A DNA stretch of 23,833 nucleotides from CAZKYX01 sp964557125. GTDB lineage: Bacteria > Patescibacteriota > Microgenomatia > Levybacterales > GWA1-39-11. The translations under genes were made by a program, and so were the position numbers. Position 1 is the first letter of the stretch, and every line of letters starts with the position of its first letter. Positions 21,302 to 23,833 of the stretch are shown here, piece by piece. Below the pieces are notes generated by a model. It worked only from the letters and a program-made list of their open reading frames with translations. It was not told the DNA's origin and made no database searches. The stretch spans positions 1 to 23,833 of the forward strand of contig CAZKYX010000018.1 of assembly GCA_964557125.1 (NCBI GenBank), written 5' to 3'.

Positions 21302-22588
21302 TTATTTTGTGTATCTTTCGTAACTTCTGCTTACCAACTGCGTCTCAAGTATTTTAACTGTTTCGATAACAACGGCAACGACAATAAGTATACTGGTTCC
21401 ACCGGCAATGAGAGCAGTTATTCCAGTTACAGCTTGCAGTACATTTGGCAAAATAGCAACAACTCCTAAGAACAATGCTCCAAACAATGTAATTCTTGTA
21501 ATAACAAAGTTGAGATATTGTGCGGTTGGCTTACCGGGGCGAATTCCTGGAATAAATCCCCCTCGCTCTTGTATGTCTTCCGAAACCTTTTGTGGATTAA
21601 AAACGATTGCAGTATAAAAATACGTGAAACCAAAAATAAGCACAAAATAAAGAATGTTATAAGGAATTGCAGTAACGCTAAAATATGTCTGCAAGAAAGA
21701 ACCAATGCCAATAAGTGCATCTTTCCCTGATGAAAGAAAATAGTTAGAAAGAAGCGATGGAAGCAAGACAATTGAAACTGCAAAAATTATCGGAACAACT
21801 CCAGCAGAATTTAATCGAAGCGGAAGATATGTTTGCTGCGCACTTTCAGACTTTGTACCCTTTATGCGTCTCGCGTAAAGAACCGGAACTTTTCTTACCG
21901 CCTCTGTTACAAATACAACTGAGGCAATCATCAGAATTGCGGCGACTACCAGAAGACCAGAATTAAGGACTTGCTCTGGAGTTATAGTAGATATTGTCTG
22001 AACAATAACCACTGGAATTCTTCCAATAATACCAGCAAAAATGATAAGCGAAATTCCGTTACCAATATTTTGTTCTGATATCAGCTCTCCAATCCACATT
22101 ATTACCATTGTTCCGGCAACCATTGTTGCAACGAAAGCAATAAGTTCAAACGGACTTAAGTTTGAAATAAGACCCTGACTTCTCAGCAATGCATACATTC
22201 CGATTGATTGGAGAATTGATAAAGGAATAGTTATATATCGAGTGTATTGAGTAATCTTCTGCCGTCCGTATTGTCCTTCTTTTTGCAATTCTTCAAGCTT
22301 TGGATAAATTTGCTGAGCTAACTGAATAACAATTGAGGCATAGATATATGGTCCTATTCCAACAGCAAGAAGTGAAAAATTTGAAAGGGTGCCTCCTGAA
22401 AAAACATCAAGCAATCCCAATAATTGATTGGAGCCGAAAAAACTTTGCAACTGAGCAACATTAACGCCGGTTACTGGAATGTGGGATAAAAATCTAAATA
22501 CTAAAAAGAGGCCAAGTACAATGAGAATTTTTTTCCTCAGCTCATGGTCTTTGTATACCTTGCTGAGGGTCTGTATAAATTTTTTCAT
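21302..22588 (-). CDS. secY: Preprotein translocase subunit SecY
   Basis: A 428-residue SecY, the ten-helix channel of the Sec translocon in the inner membrane. Signature segments: HIPVTGVNVAQL, the plug-region NFSLLAVGIGPYIYASIVIQL, EGQYGRQKITQYTRYIT, GELISEQNIGNGISLIIFAGI, and in the second half LPLRLNSAGVVPIIFAVSI and NPQKVSEDIQERGGFIPGIRPGKPTAQYL, the cytosolic loop that contacts SecA and the ribosome. Length is typical. It follows rplO by 5 bases and precedes adk by 1. Confidence 0.97.
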   Translation of the reverse strand: MKKFIQTLSKVYKDHELRKKILIVLGLFLVFRFLSHIPVTGVNVAQLQSFFGSNQLLGLLDVFSGGTLSNFSLLAVGIGPYIYASIVIQLAQQIYPKLEELQKEGQYGRQKITQYTRYITIPLSILQSIGMYALLRSQGLISNLSPFELIAFVATMVAGTMVIMWIGELISEQNIGNGISLIIFAGIIGRIPVVIVQTISTITPEQVLNSGLLVVAAILMIASVVFVTEAVRKVPVLYARRIKGTKSESAQQTYLPLRLNSAGVVPIIFAVSIVLLPSLLSNYFLSSGKDALIGIGSFLQTYFSVTAIPYNILYFVLIFGFTYFYTAIVFNPQKVSEDIQERGGFIPGIRPGKPTAQYLNFVITRITLFGALFLGVVAILPNVLQAVTGITALIAGGTSILIVVAVVIETVKILETQLVSRSYERYTK

Positions 22589-22593
22589 ACCGC

Positions 22594-23028
22594 TTAGGAT
22601 TCTACAGTTCCGCCCGCTTTTTCAATCTTAACTTGTGCAGATTTTGATATTGGAAGCTTTACTGTTAGCGCAATAGTTATCTCACCATCACCAAGGATTT
22701 TAACACCCAACTCTTTTGCGTCAGAACCGTCTACTATATTATGTTTTATGAGAGTATCAATATCAACAACACTTTTAGCCGGCAAGAGGTTAAGTGCTTT
22801 TACATTGATGACAACTGGGTCCTTTGCTTGAGAATTATTTCTTCCCTTACCTCTTCTAAATGGAAGTCTTTTAATAAGTGGGAGTGCTCCTCCTTCGAAT
22901 GAAAGCGCACGGCTACTTCGAGCATTCTGTCCCTTTGTACCACGTCCTGAAGTCTTTCCTCGGCCTGTTCCATGACCTCGACCCAATCGTCTCATTCTTT
23001 TTGTTGTTATCTTTTTTAGTTCACTCAT
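22594..23028 (-). CDS. rplO: Ribosomal protein uL15
   Basis: A 144-residue uL15. The Gly/Arg-rich N-terminus RRLGRGHGTGRGKTSGRGTKGQNARSS, the FEGGALPLIKRLPFRRG segment and the C-terminal globular part (GDGEITIALTVKLPISKSAQVKIEKAGGTVE) are standard. It follows rpsE after only 4 bases; in most bacteria rpmD (uL30) stands there, so uL30 is missing from its usual site. Confidence 0.97.
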   Translation of the reverse strand: MSELKKITTKRMRRLGRGHGTGRGKTSGRGTKGQNARSSRALSFEGGALPLIKRLPFRRGKGRNNSQAKDPVVINVKALNLLPAKSVVDIDTLIKHNIVDGSDAKELGVKILGDGEITIALTVKLPISKSAQVKIEKAGGTVES

Positions 23029-23032
23029 AGTA

Positions 23033-23485
23033 TTATCTTGCTAGTTCTTTTAATGCGGTAAATGTTGCATGAACGTTGCTCGCTTTATTTCCAGTTCCTA
23101 AAATCTTTGATGAAATGTTTCGAATTCCAGCCGCTTCAACAACGCTTCTGACAGCTCCCCCCGCAATAATACCGCTTCCTGCTGGAGCTGGTTTTAGAAG
23201 AATTCTTGCTGCGCCTTCTTTAACGTATATTTCGCGTGGAATAGTATCATTTACAATAGGCACATCGATAAAGTGATTCTTTGCATATGCACTTGCTTTC
23301 ATAATTGCAGCTGAAATATCAACTGACTTACCAAGCCCAACACCAACTTTTCCTTTTCTGTCCCCCACTACAACAAGAACTGAAAATTTCATATTATTTC
23401 CACCTTTTGTTTTTTTAGAAACACGATTAATCTGAACAATCTTTTCTTCGTATTTATCGCGGTCGTTGTCGTTATAATTTCTCAT
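23033..23485 (-). CDS. rpsE: Ribosomal protein uS5
   Basis: A 150-residue uS5. The double-stranded RNA-binding part EKIVQINRVSKKTKGGNNMKFSVLVVVGDRKGKVGVGLGKS and the C-terminal part KPAPAGSGIIAGGAVRSVVEAAGIRNISSKILGTGNKASNVHATFTALKEL are typical. An Asn/Asp-rich start (MRNYNDNDRDKY) precedes the domain. It ends without the longer tail seen in some uS5 proteins. It lies between rplR (12 bases) and rplO (4 bases). Confidence 0.97.
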   Translation of the reverse strand: MRNYNDNDRDKYEEKIVQINRVSKKTKGGNNMKFSVLVVVGDRKGKVGVGLGKSVDISAAIMKASAYAKNHFIDVPIVNDTIPREIYVKEGAARILLKPAPAGSGIIAGGAVRSVVEAAGIRNISSKILGTGNKASNVHATFTALKELAR

Positions 23486-23497
23486 ATTATTTTCTTT

Positions 23498-23833
23498 CTA
23501 GAATGAAAGTCCTCCTTCTCTCGCTGCATCTGCAAATGCCTTTACCCTTCCGTGGAATTTATATCCACCTTTGTCAAACACCACTTCTTTAATTTTTTTC
23601 TCAGCTGCCTTTTTGGCTATTAATTTTCCAGCAGCAATTGATGCTTCCATTTTTTTCAATTGTGTCGTGCTCTCTGCATCCTTTGATACAACACTCACGA
23701 TTGTTGCAGCTTTAGAATCATCGATAATTTGCGCATAAATATATTTATTTGATCTAAATACAGTCAAACGTGGTCTACTAGAAACACTAAGGATTTTTTT
23801 TCTAATCCTTGATGCTCTCTTAATTCTTCTTTT
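23498..23833 (-). CDS. rplR: Ribosomal protein uL18 (5' end outside window)
   Basis: The frame is open to the right edge and encodes at least 111 residues, the first visible being KRRIKRASRIRKKI. That basic helix, then SSRPRLTVFRSNKYIYAQIIDD, AATIVSVVSKD and the closing VVFDKGGYKFHGRVKAFADAAREGGLSF are characteristic of uL18, the 5S rRNA-binding protein. A TTG at 23767 is inside the conserved PRLTVFRS stretch and is not the start. Only a few N-terminal residues should be missing. Confidence 0.97.
   Translation of the reverse strand, partial: KRRIKRASRIRKKILSVSSRPRLTVFRSNKYIYAQIIDDSKAATIVSVVSKDAESTTQLKKMEASIAAGKLIAKKAAEKKIKEVVFDKGGYKFHGRVKAFADAAREGGLSF

Overview
The window is AT-rich (GC in the high thirties by eye), tightly packed, and most resembles a Candidate Phyla Radiation / Patescibacteria genome of the Parcubacteria type. 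The reasons are: a compact spc-alpha ribosomal operon with no L30 gene between S5 and L15 (a known CPR trait); split transketolase halves beside a transaldolase; a GT4-GH57-GH15 alpha-glucan gene set; and few biosynthetic genes. TGA acts as a stop (a TGA/ATG overlap at 20077-20080), so this is not a code-25 lineage such as Gracilibacteria. Lineage is inferred from gene content, not from a search.

Layout. 1-3502 (+): the end of the N-terminal transketolase half, the C-terminal half, a GlcD-like FAD oxidase and a DoxX-like membrane protein. 3626-9094 (-): transaldolase, GH15 glucoamylase-like, GH57 glucanase-like and GT4 glycosyltransferase genes, read GT4 > GH57 > GH15 > transaldolase. 9189-10394: a pterin-carbinolamine dehydratase (-) divergent from an unknown membrane protein (+). 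10419-10489 (-): tRNA-Pro(GGG). 10555-11562 (-): a VKOR-like membrane fusion, divergent from recA-recX and a ProB-like kinase (11653-14031, +). 14148-23833 (-): one long ribosomal operon read from right to left: L18 (cut by the window edge), S5, L15, SecY, Adk, an Adk-like paralog, an unknown 96-residue protein, a UPF0200-like kinase, Map, IF1, S13, S11, S4, RpoA, L17, L13, S9.

Together the metabolic genes suggest storage and breakdown of an alpha-glucan feeding a pentose-phosphate carbon shuffle (transketolase plus transaldolase). The ribosomal block couples translation, protein export, N-terminal processing and nucleotide kinases.

The most notable non-genic signals are: (1) a 32-bp GC-rich block made of three contiguous perfect hairpins, flanked by 5-bp direct repeats, inside the 3' part of rplQ; (2) degenerate heptamer (7-bp period) arrays filling two intergenic gaps in the glucan locus, with weaker traces elsewhere; (3) an infA leader whose one segment can pair either with a neighbour to make a terminator-like hairpin or with the start codon region; (4) a second copy of the last codons of rpsI about 116 bp downstream of the real ones, differing only at synonymous sites; (5) several promoters whose -10 box lies only 6-10 bases from the start codon, pointing to leaderless or nearly leaderless mRNAs. 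I saw no CRISPR array, insertion sequence, rRNA or phage gene, and no gap over 300 bases without a gene.
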